NCBI GenBank assembly: GCA_001007665.1
Contig: JXQG01000001.1
Coordinates: 1-64,000, forward strand
Length of the DNA stretch: 64,000 nucleotides
From: Candidatus Synechococcus spongiarum SP3
GTDB lineage: Bacteria > Cyanobacteriota > Cyanobacteriia > PCC-6307 > Cyanobiaceae
Direction: 5' to 3'
Notes under the pieces: generated by a model
The model's database searches: none
Seen by the model: only the letters and a program-made list of their open reading frames with translations
What the model was told of the DNA's origin: nothing
Shown: positions 21,759 through 34,286 of the stretch, piece by piece
How positions within the stretch are numbered: position 1 is the stretch's first letter
Layout of the letters: each line of letters starts with the position of its first letter
Made by a program: the position numbers and the translations under genes

Positions 21759-22333
21759 GAGAGAGAGTCGTTATTCTTGGCCCTCCCGGCGCCGGGAAGG
21801 GCACCCAATGCAAGCTGCTGGCAGCGGCCGGAGGTCTGCTGCACCTCTCCACCGGAGATCTGTTGCGGGCTGAGGTGGCTGCCGAGAGCACCTTGGGACA
21901 ACAGGTGAAGGCAGTGGTTGCCCAGGGAGACCTAGTGGGTGACGATCTGGTGTTGGCCATCGTGCGCAACCGACTCGGCATGCATCAGGAAGGCTGGCTG
22001 CTGGATGGTTTTCCACGCAACTCCACGCAGGCCGCCATGCTGGATGACCTCCTGGCTGACCTGGGGCAACCGCTACAGGTTGCCCTGCAGCTGCAGGTTT
22101 CTGAAGAAGAACTGGTGGCCCGGCTTCTCAGCCGTGGGCGCTCCGATGACAGTGAGGCAGTGGTGCGCAAGCGGCTTCAGATCTATGCCCGACAAACGGA
22201 GCCGATCAACGCCCATTACCAGGCGCGAGGACTGCTCAAGTGTGTTGATGGGCTGGGCAGTATTGAGGAGGTGGCCACCCGCATCCGCAACAGCCTGGAT
22301 GAGCGCAAACACAGCAGAGAGACAACGTGCTAA
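21755..22333 (+). CDS. adk: adenylate kinase
   Basis: VVILGPPGAGKGTQCKLLAAAGGLLHLSTGDLLRAEVA...WLLDGFPRNSTQAAMLDDLL. Confidence 0.96.
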   Translation: MRERVVILGPPGAGKGTQCKLLAAAGGLLHLSTGDLLRAEVAAESTLGQQVKAVVAQGDLVGDDLVLAIVRNRLGMHQEGWLLDGFPRNSTQAAMLDDLLADLGQPLQVALQLQVSEEELVARLLSRGRSDDSEAVVRKRLQIYARQTEPINAHYQARGLLKCVDGLGSIEEVATRIRNSLDERKHSRETTC

Positions 22334-22371
22334 AATTTTCGTTTGGCTCTGGTCACGTTTGAGGGCAATCC

Positions 22372-22485
22372 ATGAAGGTTCGCGCTTCTGTCAAGAAGAT
22401 GTGCGAGAGGTGTCGGGTCATCCGCCGCCATGGGCGGGTCATGGTGATTTGCGTCAATCCCAAACACAAGCAACGACAAGGCTGA
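22372..22485 (+). CDS. rpmJ: 50S ribosomal protein L36 (too short for ORF track)
   Basis: [37 protein letters not shown], 37 aa. Confidence 0.97.
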   Translation: MKVRASVKKMCERCRVIRRHGRVMVICVNPKHKQRQG

Positions 22486-22570
22486 TGGATCCTGTGCCCC
22501 ATACCATGCGCACCATGGCTTTGTTGTCTCTGTCCCATCAATCACGTTCTTTTTAGAGGAGAACTTCGTC

Positions 22571-22936
22571 TTGGCAAGGATTTCTGGTGTCGACATCCCC
22601 CGGGATAAGCGGGTTGAAGTCGCCCTGACCTACATTTACGGCATCGGCCTTGTTCGGTCCCAGCAGATCCTGGCCACCACCGGGATTAACCCTGACACCC
22701 GAGCAAGAGACCTGACGGACGATGATGTTCAGAAGCTGCGCAGCGCAGTGGAGGGCTACACCGTTGAGGGAGACCTGCGACGGCAGGAGGGCATTGCGCT
22801 CAAGCGACTGCAAGACATTGGCTGTCTCCGAGGTCGCCGCCATCGCATGAATCTGCCCGTCAGGGGGCAGCGCACCCGCACCAATGCCCGAACACGGCGT
22901 GGTGCGCGCAAAACCGTGGCTGGCAAGAAGAAGTAA
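22571..22936 (+). CDS. rpsM: 30S ribosomal protein S13
   Basis: [34 protein letters not shown]...[26 protein letters not shown] start. Confidence 0.97.
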   Translation: MARISGVDIPRDKRVEVALTYIYGIGLVRSQQILATTGINPDTRARDLTDDDVQKLRSAVEGYTVEGDLRRQEGIALKRLQDIGCLRGRRHRMNLPVRGQRTRTNARTRRGARKTVAGKKK

Positions 22937-22980
22937 TGCCTAGACCCAACATCCCTTTATCCTCAGCAGCCTCCTAAGCC

Positions 22981-23373
22981 ATGGCAAAGTCTGTCAAGAA
23001 AAGCGGCAGCAAAAAGGTCAAGCGGAACGTCCCCAATGGCGTGGCCCACATCCAGAGCACCTTTAACAACACCATCGTTTCCATTACCGATACGTCTGGT
23101 GCAGTCATTGCCTGGTCCTCTGCTGGCGCCAGCGGCTTCAAGGGAGCTCGCAAAGGCACCCCTTTTGCTGCTCAGACCGCAGCAGAAGCAGCAGCCCGCC
23201 GCGCCGTTGACCAGGGCATGCGCCAAATCGAAGTGCAAGTCCGTGGCCCTGGATCGGGCCGCGAGACTGCCATTCGCGCCTTAAGTACAGTGGGGCTGGA
23301 AATCACGCTGATTAAGGACGTGACTCCCCTGCCCCACAACGGTTGCCGTCGTTCCAAGCGGCGCCGCGTCTGA
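22981..23373 (+). CDS. rpsK: 30S ribosomal protein S11
   Basis: [46 protein letters not shown]...[19 protein letters not shown]. Confidence 0.98.
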   Translation: MAKSVKKSGSKKVKRNVPNGVAHIQSTFNNTIVSITDTSGAVIAWSSAGASGFKGARKGTPFAAQTAAEAAARRAVDQGMRQIEVQVRGPGSGRETAIRALSTVGLEITLIKDVTPLPHNGCRRSKRRRV

Positions 23374-23407
23374 AATTTTGTTCTTCTCCCCCATCCGGAC
23401 ACGGACC

Positions 23408-24352
23408 GTGCTCCAATTCCAGATTGAACCGGCCCCTGACATCACCATTGGAGACGACAAGTCTCAAACCCAGGAATTTGTGATCGGTCCTCTTGCACGG
23501 GGCCAGGGCATCACCCTTGGCAATGCTCTACGAAGAACCCTTCTGGGAAGTCTGGAAGGCAGCGCCGTCACAACTGTGCGGATTGCAGGCGCCACCCACG
23601 AATACGCCATCATCCCTGGTGTGCGCGAGGACGTTCTTGACATCCTCCTCAACGCCAAGGAGCTGGTGGTCAGCAGTCGTAGCCCTGAAGCCGTGGAAAT
23701 CGGCCGGGTGCTGGTGACAGGTCCAGCGGAGGTGACCGCCGGCCAGATTCACTTTTCCCCCCAGGTGACCGTGGTGAATCCCGACCAGCACATCGCCACT
23801 GTGGCTGAAGGTCACAGCCTGGAAATGGAGCTTCACGTGGAGCGTGGCGTGGGCTATCGCCCAGCGGATCGGCTCAACGAAGGCGTGGAGTCCATCGATA
23901 CCCTGCAAATCGATGCGGTCTTCATGCCTGTGCGCCGAGTGATCTACTCGGTCGATGAAAGCGCTGTAGGGGAAGGGGGCTCCGCCAGCGAGAAGCTGCG
24001 CCTGGAGGTCACCACCAACGGCTCCATTGGCCCTGACGACGCCATCGCCCAGGCCGCCAATCAACTGATCCTGCTGTTCCAGCCCCTGGCCAGCCTGGGA
24101 CTCCCTGAACAGGAGGTGGCGGAGCCTGAAACCTCAGCGGAAAGCCAGGTTTCCCTTGAAGAGATCAATCTTTCCGTGCGGGCTTACAACTGTCTGAAGC
24201 GTGCCCAGGTCAACACAGTGTCGGACCTGATGACCTTCAGCTATGAAGACCTGTTGGAGATCAAGAACTTCGGGGCCAAATCTGCCGACGAGGTGATTGA
24301 AGCTCTGGAGCGCATTGGCGTCTCCCTCCCCAAAAGCCGCACCAAGGCATGA
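23408..24352 (+). CDS. rpoA: DNA-directed RNA polymerase subunit alpha
   Basis: [55 protein letters not shown]...[24 protein letters not shown] start. Confidence 0.97.
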   Translation: MLQFQIEPAPDITIGDDKSQTQEFVIGPLARGQGITLGNALRRTLLGSLEGSAVTTVRIAGATHEYAIIPGVREDVLDILLNAKELVVSSRSPEAVEIGRVLVTGPAEVTAGQIHFSPQVTVVNPDQHIATVAEGHSLEMELHVERGVGYRPADRLNEGVESIDTLQIDAVFMPVRRVIYSVDESAVGEGGSASEKLRLEVTTNGSIGPDDAIAQAANQLILLFQPLASLGLPEQEVAEPETSAESQVSLEEINLSVRAYNCLKRAQVNTVSDLMTFSYEDLLEIKNFGAKSADEVIEALERIGVSLPKSRTKA

Positions 24353-24393
24353 TGGTGTGGCAACCTCGCTGTTCCTGACCAACCAGACCAACC

Positions 24394-24744
24394 ATGCGAC
24401 ACCAATGCCGCGTTCCCCAACTTGGCCGACCTGCCGATCAGCGCAAGTCTCTCCTGCGTGGCTTGACCACCGAGTTGCTCCGCAGTGGGCGCATCACCAC
24501 AACCAAAGCGCGGGCCAAGGCGCTGCGCAAAGAAGCTGATCGCATGATTACTTTGGCCAAGGATGGTTGTCTGGCCGCACGGCGGCAAGCCCTGGGCTAC
24601 ATGTACGACAAAGATCTTGTCCACAAGCTCTTTGAGAGGGCAGCCGACCGGTATGCTGACCGCAACGGTGGCTACACCCGCATCACCCGCACCGTGCGGC
24701 GGCGTGGCGACAACGCTGAAATGGCCATCATCGAACTGGTCTGA
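24394..24744 (+). CDS. rplQ: 50S ribosomal protein L17
   Basis: [58 protein letters not shown]. Confidence 0.96.
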   Translation: MRHQCRVPQLGRPADQRKSLLRGLTTELLRSGRITTTKARAKALRKEADRMITLAKDGCLAARRQALGYMYDKDLVHKLFERAADRYADRNGGYTRITRTVRRRGDNAEMAIIELV

Positions 24745-24763
24745 AGGCATTCCAACACGCCGC

Positions 24764-25549
24764 TTGGCCCTGCTGCTTCAGTATGAGGGCACCGCCTACC
24801 ATGGCTGGCAGCGTCAGCGCCATGGCCCCACCATCCAGGCGACGCTGGAGGCAGCGGTGCGCAGGCTGCAGCCCGATTTCCAGGGGGCGGTGACGGCAGC
24901 CGGGCGTACGGATGCAGGCGTTCACGCCGCCGCCCAGGTTGTGCATGTGGATGTGACCAGCCCCATTGCCGATCACCGCTGGCCCAAAGCATTGAACGGC
25001 TGCCTGCCGCCAGACATCCGTGTTCTGGCATCCCATACTGTTCCCGGCCAGTGGCACGCCTGTTTCAGTGCATGCTGGCGCCGTTACCGCTACCTTCTGT
25101 ACACCAATCCGGTCCCCAACCTATTCCTGCGGACCACCAGTTGGCACCGCCATGGCGCCACACTGAATGAGCAGCGGATGGCGGCAGCCCTGCAACCTCT
25201 GCTTGGGTACCATGATCTTCGTGCGTTTCAGCGGACTGGCAGCTCCCGCCCCCATGCCCGCACCACGGTCCAAGCTGTGGATGTGCAGCGCTGGGGTGAC
25301 GTGGTCGCCGTTGATGTGCAGTGCAGCGGTTTCCTGTACGGCATGATGAGACTGCTGATGGGCCAGTTGGTGGCTGTGGGTGAAGGCCGTCTTCCGGTGA
25401 CCGTGTTTGAGCAGCGCTGGCGACTGGGCAAACGCGAGGAGGTGCAAGAGGCAGCGCCACCACAGGGTCTCTTCTTTACGGGCGTTGGCTACGAACCAGC
25501 CCTGTTCCCTAACCCCGTCTCCTGGCCATGGGGGCAGGTTGGCGTATGA
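24764..25549 (+). CDS. truA: tRNA pseudouridine(38-40) synthase
   Basis: LALLLQYEGTAYHGWQRQRHGPTIQATLEAAVRRLQ...AAGRTDAGVHAAAQVVHVDV; start codon uncertain (TTG suggested). Confidence 0.93.
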   Translation: MALLLQYEGTAYHGWQRQRHGPTIQATLEAAVRRLQPDFQGAVTAAGRTDAGVHAAAQVVHVDVTSPIADHRWPKALNGCLPPDIRVLASHTVPGQWHACFSACWRRYRYLLYTNPVPNLFLRTTSWHRHGATLNEQRMAAALQPLLGYHDLRAFQRTGSSRPHARTTVQAVDVQRWGDVVAVDVQCSGFLYGMMRLLMGQLVAVGEGRLPVTVFEQRWRLGKREEVQEAAPPQGLFFTGVGYEPALFPNPVSWPWGQVGV

Positions 25550-25579
25550 TAAGTCCCTTGTGGACTTTCTCCTTACGGT

Positions 25580-26026
25580 GTGATGAACAAGACGGTCGTT
25601 CCCTCAGTGGACGCCTTACAGCGGGACTGGTACGTGGTGGATGCTGCTGGTCAGACCCTGGGACGTCTGGCCAGCGAAATCGCCAAGGTGTTGCGGGGCA
25701 AGCATAAGCCCACCTTCACACCCCATATGGACGTGGGTGACTTTATCGTGGTGGTCAATGCGGAAAAGGTGACGGTGGGGGGCAGGAAAGCCCATCAGAA
25801 GCTTTATCGTCGCCACTCCGGTCGCCCCGGGGGCATGAAAGTGGAAACCTTCAGCCACCTGCAAGCCCGTTTGCCAGAGCGGATCATTGAAACTGCTGTG
25901 CGGGGGATGCTGCCCCGCAATGCCTTGGGCCGCCAACTGTTCCGCAAGCTCAAGGTGTATCGCGGTCCTGCTCATCCCCATGGGGCTCAGTGTCCAACCA
26001 CGCTCTCCCTCTCCACCGTCAGTTGA
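25580..26026 (+). CDS. rplM: 50S ribosomal protein L13
   Basis: [50 protein letters not shown]. Confidence 0.97.
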   Translation: MMNKTVVPSVDALQRDWYVVDAAGQTLGRLASEIAKVLRGKHKPTFTPHMDVGDFIVVVNAEKVTVGGRKAHQKLYRRHSGRPGGMKVETFSHLQARLPERIIETAVRGMLPRNALGRQLFRKLKVYRGPAHPHGAQCPTTLSLSTVS

Positions 26027-26436
26027 TGATGTTAAACACCGAAAACACCGTCTCCTACTGGGGGACTGGCCGACGTAAAACCGCTGTTGCCCGGGCCCGC
26101 CTTGTGCCTGGCAGTGGCAAGGTCACCATTAACGGCCGTTCCGCCGCGGATTACCTCAACCACAACCTGGCCTTTCTGTCTGCAGTTACGGCCGCACTGG
26201 AGACCCTTGGTCTGGAAAAGGAGTACGACCTGTTGGTCAATTCCAAGGGGGGTGGTCTGAGTGGCCAGGCGGATGCCATCAAGCAGGGTGTTGCCCGGGC
26301 GTTGTGCAAGCTCTCCCCTGACAATCGCAAGCCTCTTAAGGCGGAGGGACACCTCAGCCGTGATCCCCGCGCCAAGGAGCGCCGCAAGTACGGCCTCAAA
26401 AAAGCCCGTAAGGCTCCCCAATTCTCCAAGCGCTGA
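26026..26436 (+). CDS. rpsI: 30S ribosomal protein S9
   Basis: [28 protein letters not shown]...[18 protein letters not shown]. Confidence 0.97.
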   Translation: MMLNTENTVSYWGTGRRKTAVARARLVPGSGKVTINGRSAADYLNHNLAFLSAVTAALETLGLEKEYDLLVNSKGGGLSGQADAIKQGVARALCKLSPDNRKPLKAEGHLSRDPRAKERRKYGLKKARKAPQFSKR

Positions 26437-26443
26437 GCACGCC

Positions 26444-26677
26444 ATGCCCAAACAGGACATTCACCCCACCTGGTACCCGGATGCCAAGGTGATCTGCAAC
26501 GGTCAGGTGATCATGACCGTTGGCTCCACCCAGCCCGAGATCAATGTGGAAGTGTGGAGTGGTAACCATCCCTTCTTTACCGGGACCCAGAGGATCCTGG
26601 ACACGGAAGGGCGTGTGGATCGTTTCATGAAGAAGTACGGCATCCGCTCCAATCGGGTGGACGGAAAAAAGCGCTAA
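26444..26677 (+). CDS. rpmE: 50S ribosomal protein L31
   Basis: MPKQDIHPTWYPDAKVICNGQVIMTVGSTQPEINVEVWSGNHPFFTGTQRILDTEGRVDRF. Confidence 0.97.
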   Translation: MPKQDIHPTWYPDAKVICNGQVIMTVGSTQPEINVEVWSGNHPFFTGTQRILDTEGRVDRFMKKYGIRSNRVDGKKR

Positions 26678-26742
26678 GGCTTCGACTCCGACTGCGGCCC
26701 ACCGTGGCCCCATCCCTATGAAAGGCAGGAAAGGCTCTGCTG

Positions 26743-27846
26743 ATGGCAGCACCGTGCTATCTCACCGAGAAACTTCAGATGGCATGCCGGACGTTCCAGC
26801 AGTTGGAACACCAACTGGCGGACCCCGGCCTGGCCAACGATCCTGACGCCCTCAAGCGGTTGGGTCAGGAGCGGGCCCGTCTGGAGCCTGTGGTGACCGG
26901 CTTTGCTCATCACCAGCAACTGCAGAGGGAGTATGACCAAGCCATGGCTCTGCTCCAGCAGGGAGACCTTGATCCGGATTGGCGCCAGTTGGCAACCGAG
27001 GAACTCAAAGCCTTGCAAGAGGCGCTGGAGGCCAGTGAGCAGGAGCTCCGCCTGGCCCTGCTGCCCCAGGATCCCCGGGATAAGCGCAGCGTCATGCTGG
27101 AGATCCGTGCTGGCGCCGGGGGGGACGAAGCGGCCATCTGGTCGGGGGATTTGGCGCGCATGTATGAGCGTTATGCTCTGCGCCAGGGCTGGCGGGTGGA
27201 GCCAGTGAGTGCATCGGTGGCGGAGCTGGGGGGCTTCAAGGAGTTGATCTTGTCCATAAAGGGGAACAAGGTGTTCAGCCACCTGAAATACGAAGCCGGT
27301 GTGCATCGGGTCCAGCGGGTACCGGCCACTGAATCCCAGGGCAGGGTGCATACCTCCACCGCCACCGTGGCCGTCATGCCGGAGGCGGGTCCTGTGGAGG
27401 TGTCCATTGCGCCCAGTGAACTGGAAATCAGCACTGCCCGTTCCGGTGGCGCGGGTGGGCAGAACGTCAATAAGGTGGAAACCGCTGTGGACCTTCTCCA
27501 CAAGCCCACAGGAATTCGTGTGTTCTGTACTCAGGAGCGCTCTCAACTGCAGAACCGGGAGCGGGCCATGGACATTCTGAGGGCCAAGCTTTACCAGATC
27601 GCCCTCAACGAGGCCGCCAGCAAACAGGGGGTCCAGCGGCGCTCCCAGGTGGGCAGTGGTGACCGCAGCGAGAAAATCCGCACCTACAATTACAAGGACA
27701 AGCGGGCCACCGACCACCGCCTTGCCCGGAATTTTGCCCTGGAGGCCGTGCTGGCAGGTGAGCTGGAAGACCTTGTGCAGGAGTCATTGAACCGCGACCA
27801 GCGCCAACAACTGGAGCAGCTTGCCGAGGCAACCGTTGCCGGCTGA
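26743..27846 (+). CDS. prfA: peptide chain release factor 1
   Basis: [25 protein letters not shown]..., [28 protein letters not shown] (GGQ). Confidence 0.97.
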   Translation: MAAPCYLTEKLQMACRTFQQLEHQLADPGLANDPDALKRLGQERARLEPVVTGFAHHQQLQREYDQAMALLQQGDLDPDWRQLATEELKALQEALEASEQELRLALLPQDPRDKRSVMLEIRAGAGGDEAAIWSGDLARMYERYALRQGWRVEPVSASVAELGGFKELILSIKGNKVFSHLKYEAGVHRVQRVPATESQGRVHTSTATVAVMPEAGPVEVSIAPSELEISTARSGGAGGQNVNKVETAVDLLHKPTGIRVFCTQERSQLQNRERAMDILRAKLYQIALNEAASKQGVQRRSQVGSGDRSEKIRTYNYKDKRATDHRLARNFALEAVLAGELEDLVQESLNRDQRQQLEQLAEATVAG

Positions 27847-27849
27847 ACA

Positions 27850-28450
27850 ACGTGATCACGGATCGTCTCTGACAGCGCATTGCACTCCTGCTTCCCGTTA
27901 ACGCTACGGGTCGTGGCGCTTGTTCCAGGCCATCAGTGGCGACTCTGGTCTGGAGGCTGTGCTCATCAATGGTGCGATTGTCTCGGTTCACCAGAAAGCC
28001 GCTGGGGCAAAAGAGACCGCAGGCGCCAGTGCATTGGCCGCTGCAGCGATGGACTGCCAACGAAGATCCGTGGCACGGGTGGAGGCCCTGGGCAATCTGG
28101 TTCGCTTCCTCCTGCTACCAGGACAGACCCACGCGAGCAAAGGGGTGGCACCACGGATCAGCAACCTGCCCCTTGGTGTTCTGCTGGCTGACAAGGCGTT
28201 CCACAGCGATGGCTTGCTCAGAGAGTTGCAGGTGCGTGGCGCCACAGCGGTCATTCTCCCCGAGACGAACCGCAAGGATCGGCACTCCCACGACAGGAAA
28301 GCCTGCAAGTGGCCTCATCTGATCGAGAATTTCTTTGCCAGGATCAAGATCAAGAAGCGCCGGTGCATTGCCATCGGCTATGACAAAACCGCCAGCAGCG
28401 ATGCCGCTCACCGGAACCTTGTGGCAACCCCTTCTTGCAGCAAGGTAACG
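27850..28450 (+). pseudogene. IS5-family (IS427-like) transposase remnant
   Basis: LPLGVLLADKAFHSDGLLRELQVRGATAVILPETNRKDRHSHDRKACKWPHLIENFFARIKIKKRRCIAIGYDKTASSD; N-terminal part frameshifted. Confidence 0.8.
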
Positions 28451-28500
28451 CCCAGGTACCCACAGGCCCTGGCCCCCTTGTTCCATGCCCGTCTCAGTGT

Positions 28501-28998
28501 TCAAACACCGATGACATACTTATGCCACTCCTGGCGCTGGCCATTGCGGATCTGTCGGGAGGCTTCAAAGTAAAGGGAACTGACGGGGCGCCGCGGCATG
28601 CAGGTGACGGTCATGCCGGCTTCCCTGGGAGTTCGACTCCCCTTATACACATTACAGCGAACGCAAGCCGTCACCACGTTGTCCCATGTGTGCTGGCCTC
28701 CTCGGCTGCGGGGGCGCACATGGTCCACGGAGAGCTGCTCTCCCTTGTAGCCACAGTACTGGCAGGTGTGCAGATCCCGCTGGAGCACATTACGGCGAGT
28801 GAGGGGGATTTCCTTGAACGGAATGCAGACGTACTGACGCAGGCGAATCACGGTGGGGATTAGCAGATCCTTGTGGACAACAACCGTGTCCTGCTCCAGG
28901 CTTTCCGCCTTGCCCTTGAGCATCATGACCACAGCACGCTTCCAACTGGTGATGTTGAGGGGCTCATAGGAGGCGTTCAGGACAAGAACCTGCCTCAT
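28501..28998 (-). CDS. HNH endonuclease
   Basis: MRQVLVLNASYEPLNITSWKRAVVMMLKGKAE...CQYCGYKGEQLSVDHVRPRSRGGQHTWDNVVTACVRCN. Confidence 0.92.
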   Translation of the reverse strand: MRQVLVLNASYEPLNITSWKRAVVMMLKGKAESLEQDTVVVHKDLLIPTVIRLRQYVCIPFKEIPLTRRNVLQRDLHTCQYCGYKGEQLSVDHVRPRSRGGQHTWDNVVTACVRCNVYKGSRTPREAGMTVTCMPRRPVSSLYFEASRQIRNGQRQEWHKYVIGV

Positions 28999-29064
28999 CC
29001 AGACCATGGCTGACGTTCAACAGCATAGTAGGGCAGGCCAAGACATGACGGTGGAGGGTGTTCA

Positions 29065-29214
29065 TTGGCCGTTGGGGATTCCACGCAGGAAACGCCAGCC
29101 GGCAACACCGTTCGGATCCTGGTGGGTGACAGCCGTCAAGCCCTGGGACGGATTGCGCTAGCAGGGACGGTTCAGCGCTGCGTCACCTCACCGCCATACT
29201 GGGGACTTCTCGAT
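29065..29214 (+). pseudogene. N-terminal fragment of an amino DNA methyltransferase, truncated after motif IV
   Basis: TVRILVGDSRQALGRIALAGTVQRCVTSPPYWGLLD then sequence switches to an IS5 transposase tail. Confidence 0.7.
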
Positions 29215-29398
29215 ACGGAACCGCAGCAAAAAGGTCTCTTACAGCAAGAGGCTGTACAAGATGCGCCATATGGTTGAGAACCTGTTGGTCAAGCTCAAGG
29301 ACTGGCGACCCATGGCAACCCGCTACGACCGCTGTGCCTCTACCTTCCCCTCTGCCGTCCTCCTGGGGGGCCACCGTCATCTTCTGGTGACGAGGCCT
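29215..29398 (+). pseudogene. IS5-family transposase C-terminal remnant
   Basis: YRNRSKKVSYSKRLYKMRHMVENLLVKLKDWRPMATRYDRCASTFPSAVLLGGHRHLLVT. Confidence 0.8.
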
Positions 29399-30128
29399 GA
29401 CCCCAGGCAGAGGCCAACTGCCAGGATGCCAGGGTCAACCAGTTCCCGTAGAGCACCCGGCCGACGGGTACCAGTGCCTCCAAGCCGGCTTTATTGAGTT
29501 GGGCCTGGTGGGCAATGGAGCGCAGGTCGTCATCCTCGACAAACCAACGATCCGCCATGTCCCGATCCAGTTCCATGTGCCCCTGCACCCCATAGGCCGC
29601 AGAGCCAAGGGCTGCAATTTGGTTATGACAGAGAGAGCTGCTGGCCATGGTCTCAACAGAAGATTCCGGAACCACCTCTTCCCCGTGCAGTTGAAACACC
29701 GGTAGAGGGTCGGGCAAGCCGCGCAGGAGGGGATGATTGCGACCAGCAGGGGTTTGATGCAGTGTCCATGGTTGCCCCTGGGGATCCAGCCAGCCCAACT
29801 CCCGCTGCCGGGCAGCACGGATCACGCACCCCTTGGCCTTGGCCAGCACCTGCAAGCCCAGACAGATGCCCATGACGGGAATGCGTTGATCCAGCAAGTA
29901 TTGGCAAAGACGGACCAACTCCGGGATTCGTCCATCATCGTCATTGGCGCTGGCCGATCCCCCCAGGAGCAGGAACGCCTGACCCTGTTGTGGCTGGGGC
30001 AGAGGTTGATCCGTCCAGAGCTGTGTCAACTGAAGTTGCCAACCGCGCTCCATGGCCAGGGCGCCAATGAGGCCAGGCCCCTCCCGCGGAATGGTCTGCA
30101 CAATGCATAGCTGGGGTGTCCTGGGCAT
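29340..30128 (-). CDS. type 1 glutamine amidotransferase (GMP synthase-like)
   Basis: PVMGICLGLQVLAKAKG (GxCxG nucleophile elbow), QLHGEEVV; last ~50 codons overlap the IS5 scrap and may be altered. Confidence 0.82.
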   Translation of the reverse strand: MPRTPQLCIVQTIPREGPGLIGALAMERGWQLQLTQLWTDQPLPQPQQGQAFLLLGGSASANDDDGRIPELVRLCQYLLDQRIPVMGICLGLQVLAKAKGCVIRAARQRELGWLDPQGQPWTLHQTPAGRNHPLLRGLPDPLPVFQLHGEEVVPESSVETMASSSLCHNQIAALGSAAYGVQGHMELDRDMADRWFVEDDDLRSIAHQAQLNKAGLEALVPVGRVLYGNWLTLASWQLASAWGQASSPEDDGGPPGGRQRGR

Positions 30129-31192
30129 CAGCCCCTGATCGGCTCAGGTCCAGTTTGCCCCAGGGGGCGTTGGAACGCACCAGGATCCAGACCCTCCCGC
30201 AGGCTCACCACCACGCCGGCAGCCTCCTGATAATTGGCAACGTGAATCACCCCCTCCAAGCCCAAAGCTTCTGCCGTGACCTCCAGTTGGGAGGGATTAT
30301 GAACCGCCAGGATCGGGGTCGCCCGCTCAGCTGCCGCCAGAACCGCCGGCCCACCAAGGGCGCCGTGGGGCGCCACCAGGGCGCCCACCTGATGGGTCAG
30401 CAGATCACCCATCCGGGCGGCGGCGGCGGGGATGAGCCGGGGTGCCCGACTCAGCCCCACCAACACGGACGGGAGAAAGGTGTAGCCCAGCTCCTCGGCA
30501 GCAGCACGGGGATCCACGTCCGACAGCAAGGGCAGCGGGCGTACGGCTGGGGCATGGGCGCAGGGTAGACCCAGCTCCCGCACCAGCAGGTGGCTGATCA
30601 CCGCCTCCGCTCCGGCCAGGGCATCCACTCCCCTGCCATGACGATAGTTCTGCAACAAGGAAGACGTGGGAGACTCGTCGGGGAAGCGGGTGACCACAGC
30701 CACAGCTGTGGCGCCACGGCGTTGGAGTTGGTGGCCGGCTTCCAAGAGCACGTCAACGCGGTTCACGCCACCCCAACTCATGCCACTCACCCCCTGCTCC
30801 AGGCACACCCCGAGGGGCTCCGGTGTGACCACCTCAGGACCGATGGACAAACCCAAGCTGAATCGTGCCGCGGCAGCCACCTGGCGGTGGCGTTCCAGCA
30901 AGTCCGGCTCCAGAGCACCGTCCAGCAGCAAACCCAGGCAGTGGCGATGGTGGGGCCGTAGAGCCAACTGCCCTTGACAAAAGCGATCCAGCGCCCAACC
31001 CTCGGTGGTGTGGATGCGGGCATCAGGCCAGTACAGGGAGGCGGCGTTCAGCACGTTGGGATGGGTGACGAGGCAGCCGCTGGCGGCCGCCAGAAGGCGC
31101 GCCACCGGCAGACCATCCCCGGCAAACCCCCCATGCTGACAGCCAATCCCGGTGGGAATGATCAGCACCGTGGGCATGGGTGGTACGCCCAT
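30128..31192 (-). CDS. DUF3326-type conserved cyanobacterial protein
   Basis: MPTVLIIPTGIGCQHGGFAGDGLPVARLLAAASGCLVTHPNVLNAASLYW. Confidence 0.75.
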   Translation of the reverse strand: MGVPPMPTVLIIPTGIGCQHGGFAGDGLPVARLLAAASGCLVTHPNVLNAASLYWPDARIHTTEGWALDRFCQGQLALRPHHRHCLGLLLDGALEPDLLERHRQVAAAARFSLGLSIGPEVVTPEPLGVCLEQGVSGMSWGGVNRVDVLLEAGHQLQRRGATAVAVVTRFPDESPTSSLLQNYRHGRGVDALAGAEAVISHLLVRELGLPCAHAPAVRPLPLLSDVDPRAAAEELGYTFLPSVLVGLSRAPRLIPAAAARMGDLLTHQVGALVAPHGALGGPAVLAAAERATPILAVHNPSQLEVTAEALGLEGVIHVANYQEAAGVVVSLREGLDPGAFQRPLGQTGPEPIRG

Positions 31193-31194
31193 AC

Positions 31195-31392
31195 CTACGG
31201 GGTGCAATGGAGAACCATTGCCTCCAGCCGAATCCAGCGCTGCCCCTCTGGTAAGGCTGTACAGGCTGTGATGGCCCAACGTAGTGGTGCGCCGTGTTGA
31301 GCCAAGACCTGTTCAATGGGACCCAGCAAAGGACCAGACTCCAGAATCAACTCCAGAGAGACCTTCTGCAATCGCAGTGTGGAATGACCCAT
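31195..31392 (-). CDS. small conserved hypothetical protein
   Basis: MGHSTLRLQKVSLELILESGPLLGPIEQVLAQHGAPLRWAITA; compact spacing with neighbours. Confidence 0.6.
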   Translation of the reverse strand: MGHSTLRLQKVSLELILESGPLLGPIEQVLAQHGAPLRWAITACTALPEGQRWIRLEAMVLHCTP

Positions 31393-31418
31393 GTCCGTCT
31401 CGAATCCACCACCAGCGG

Positions 31419-31739
31419 TCACGCCTGGTATTGACCGAACTGGGCTTCATACAGGGCATCCTCCTGGCCGCCTTCCAGTTGCAGGTCGCTGCGAGGGTAC
31501 GCCACACACAGCAGGGTAAAGCCTTTCTCCTGCAAATCATCCCGCACACCCATGGCATCGGGTTGCACCACTTGGCCCTGCTTGAGGAGGGCGGCGCAGG
31601 TGGTGCATAGCCCTGTGCAGCAGGAACAGGGCAGGACAATTCCAGCCGCTTCGGCTGCCGCCAGCACCGTTTCATCCTGGCGGCAAGGGAAGGTGTGAAC
31701 TTTCCCTTGCAGATGAACAGTGACAGTGAAGGTATCCAT
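31419..31739 (-). CDS. 2Fe-2S ferredoxin
   Basis: PCSCCTGLCTTCAALLKQGQVVQPDAMGVRDDLQEKGFTLLCVAYPRSDLQ. Confidence 0.88.
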   Translation of the reverse strand: MDTFTVTVHLQGKVHTFPCRQDETVLAAAEAAGIVLPCSCCTGLCTTCAALLKQGQVVQPDAMGVRDDLQEKGFTLLCVAYPRSDLQLEGGQEDALYEAQFGQYQA

Positions 31740-31747
31740 TGGCCAGG

Positions 31748-32695
31748 TCAACCCATGGCGGCAGCACCACCCACCACCTCAAGAATTTCCTGGGTGATGG
31801 CTGCCTGCCTGGCTTTATTGTAATCCAACGTGAGGGTCTTTGCCAGGGCCTTCGCGTTATCACTGGCGTTGTTCATGGCCGTCATGCGGCTGGCCAGTTC
31901 TGATGCGGCAGCTTCTTGAAGGGAACGCAACACTTGGTTCTGCACATAGAGGGGCAGAAGCGCGTTCAGCAGTTGGGCAGGGGTCTGTTCAAAGACCATG
32001 GCGGAGGGCAGCTTGGGCTGGGTGTTGGGGAGTGAGCCGCGCTCCACCTCCATGGCGCCCCCCTTGCTGGTGAGACGGAACATCTCGTCGTCCACGGTGG
32101 CAATGCCCTGGGGATCCAGGGGAAGGAGGGTTTGCACAACAGGTTTCGAGCTCACCAGGTTGATGAACTTGGTGTAGATCCCTTCCACCCGGTCACTGCT
32201 TCGGCCCTGAAACAGGGGCAACAGACGACTGGCAATATGCCTGGCCTCAGCGGAGGTGGGCACCTGCTCCAGATTTTCAATGCTGTCCACAATGTCGTAG
32301 TCCCGACGGCCAAAGTAGGCATTCACCTTGCGGCCCACCAGCAGGAGATTCACCTGCAATCCCTTGGCCTTCAACTCCCGGTGGCGTTCCTCTGTGCGCT
32401 TGATGACATTGGCGTTGTAGCCGCCGCAGAGCCCCCGGTCTCCCGCAATGGAAACCAGGGTGACGGTTTTCAACTCACGCTGCTCCAGCAGGGGAGCATC
32501 AGCAGCTTCAAACGCCATTTGGGACTGGAGATTTTCCAGGACCCGTGCCAAGCGGTCGGAGAAGGGGCGGCTGCGCAACACCTGTTCCTGGGCGCGGCGC
32601 ACCTTGGCCGCTGCAACGAGGCGCATGGCCTCCGTGATCTTGCGAGTGTTTTTGACCGAGTTGATCCGGTCTCTGATCTGTTTGAGATTGGCCAT
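31748..32695 (-). CDS. atpG: ATP synthase gamma subunit
   Basis: [36 protein letters not shown]. Confidence 0.97.
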   Translation of the reverse strand: MANLKQIRDRINSVKNTRKITEAMRLVAAAKVRRAQEQVLRSRPFSDRLARVLENLQSQMAFEAADAPLLEQRELKTVTLVSIAGDRGLCGGYNANVIKRTEERHRELKAKGLQVNLLLVGRKVNAYFGRRDYDIVDSIENLEQVPTSAEARHIASRLLPLFQGRSSDRVEGIYTKFINLVSSKPVVQTLLPLDPQGIATVDDEMFRLTSKGGAMEVERGSLPNTQPKLPSAMVFEQTPAQLLNALLPLYVQNQVLRSLQEAAASELASRMTAMNNASDNAKALAKTLTLDYNKARQAAITQEILEVVGGAAAMG

Positions 32696-32726
32696 GGTTC
32701 AGCGAAGTGGTGAGGACATGGCCGGA

Positions 32727-34286
<1,560 letters not shown>

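Noticed and set aside
11584-26677. Missing rpsN and rpmD from the ribosomal cluster as a novelty
   Set aside because: Cyanobacterial S10/spc-type clusters ordinarily lack these genes at this location, so this is expected.
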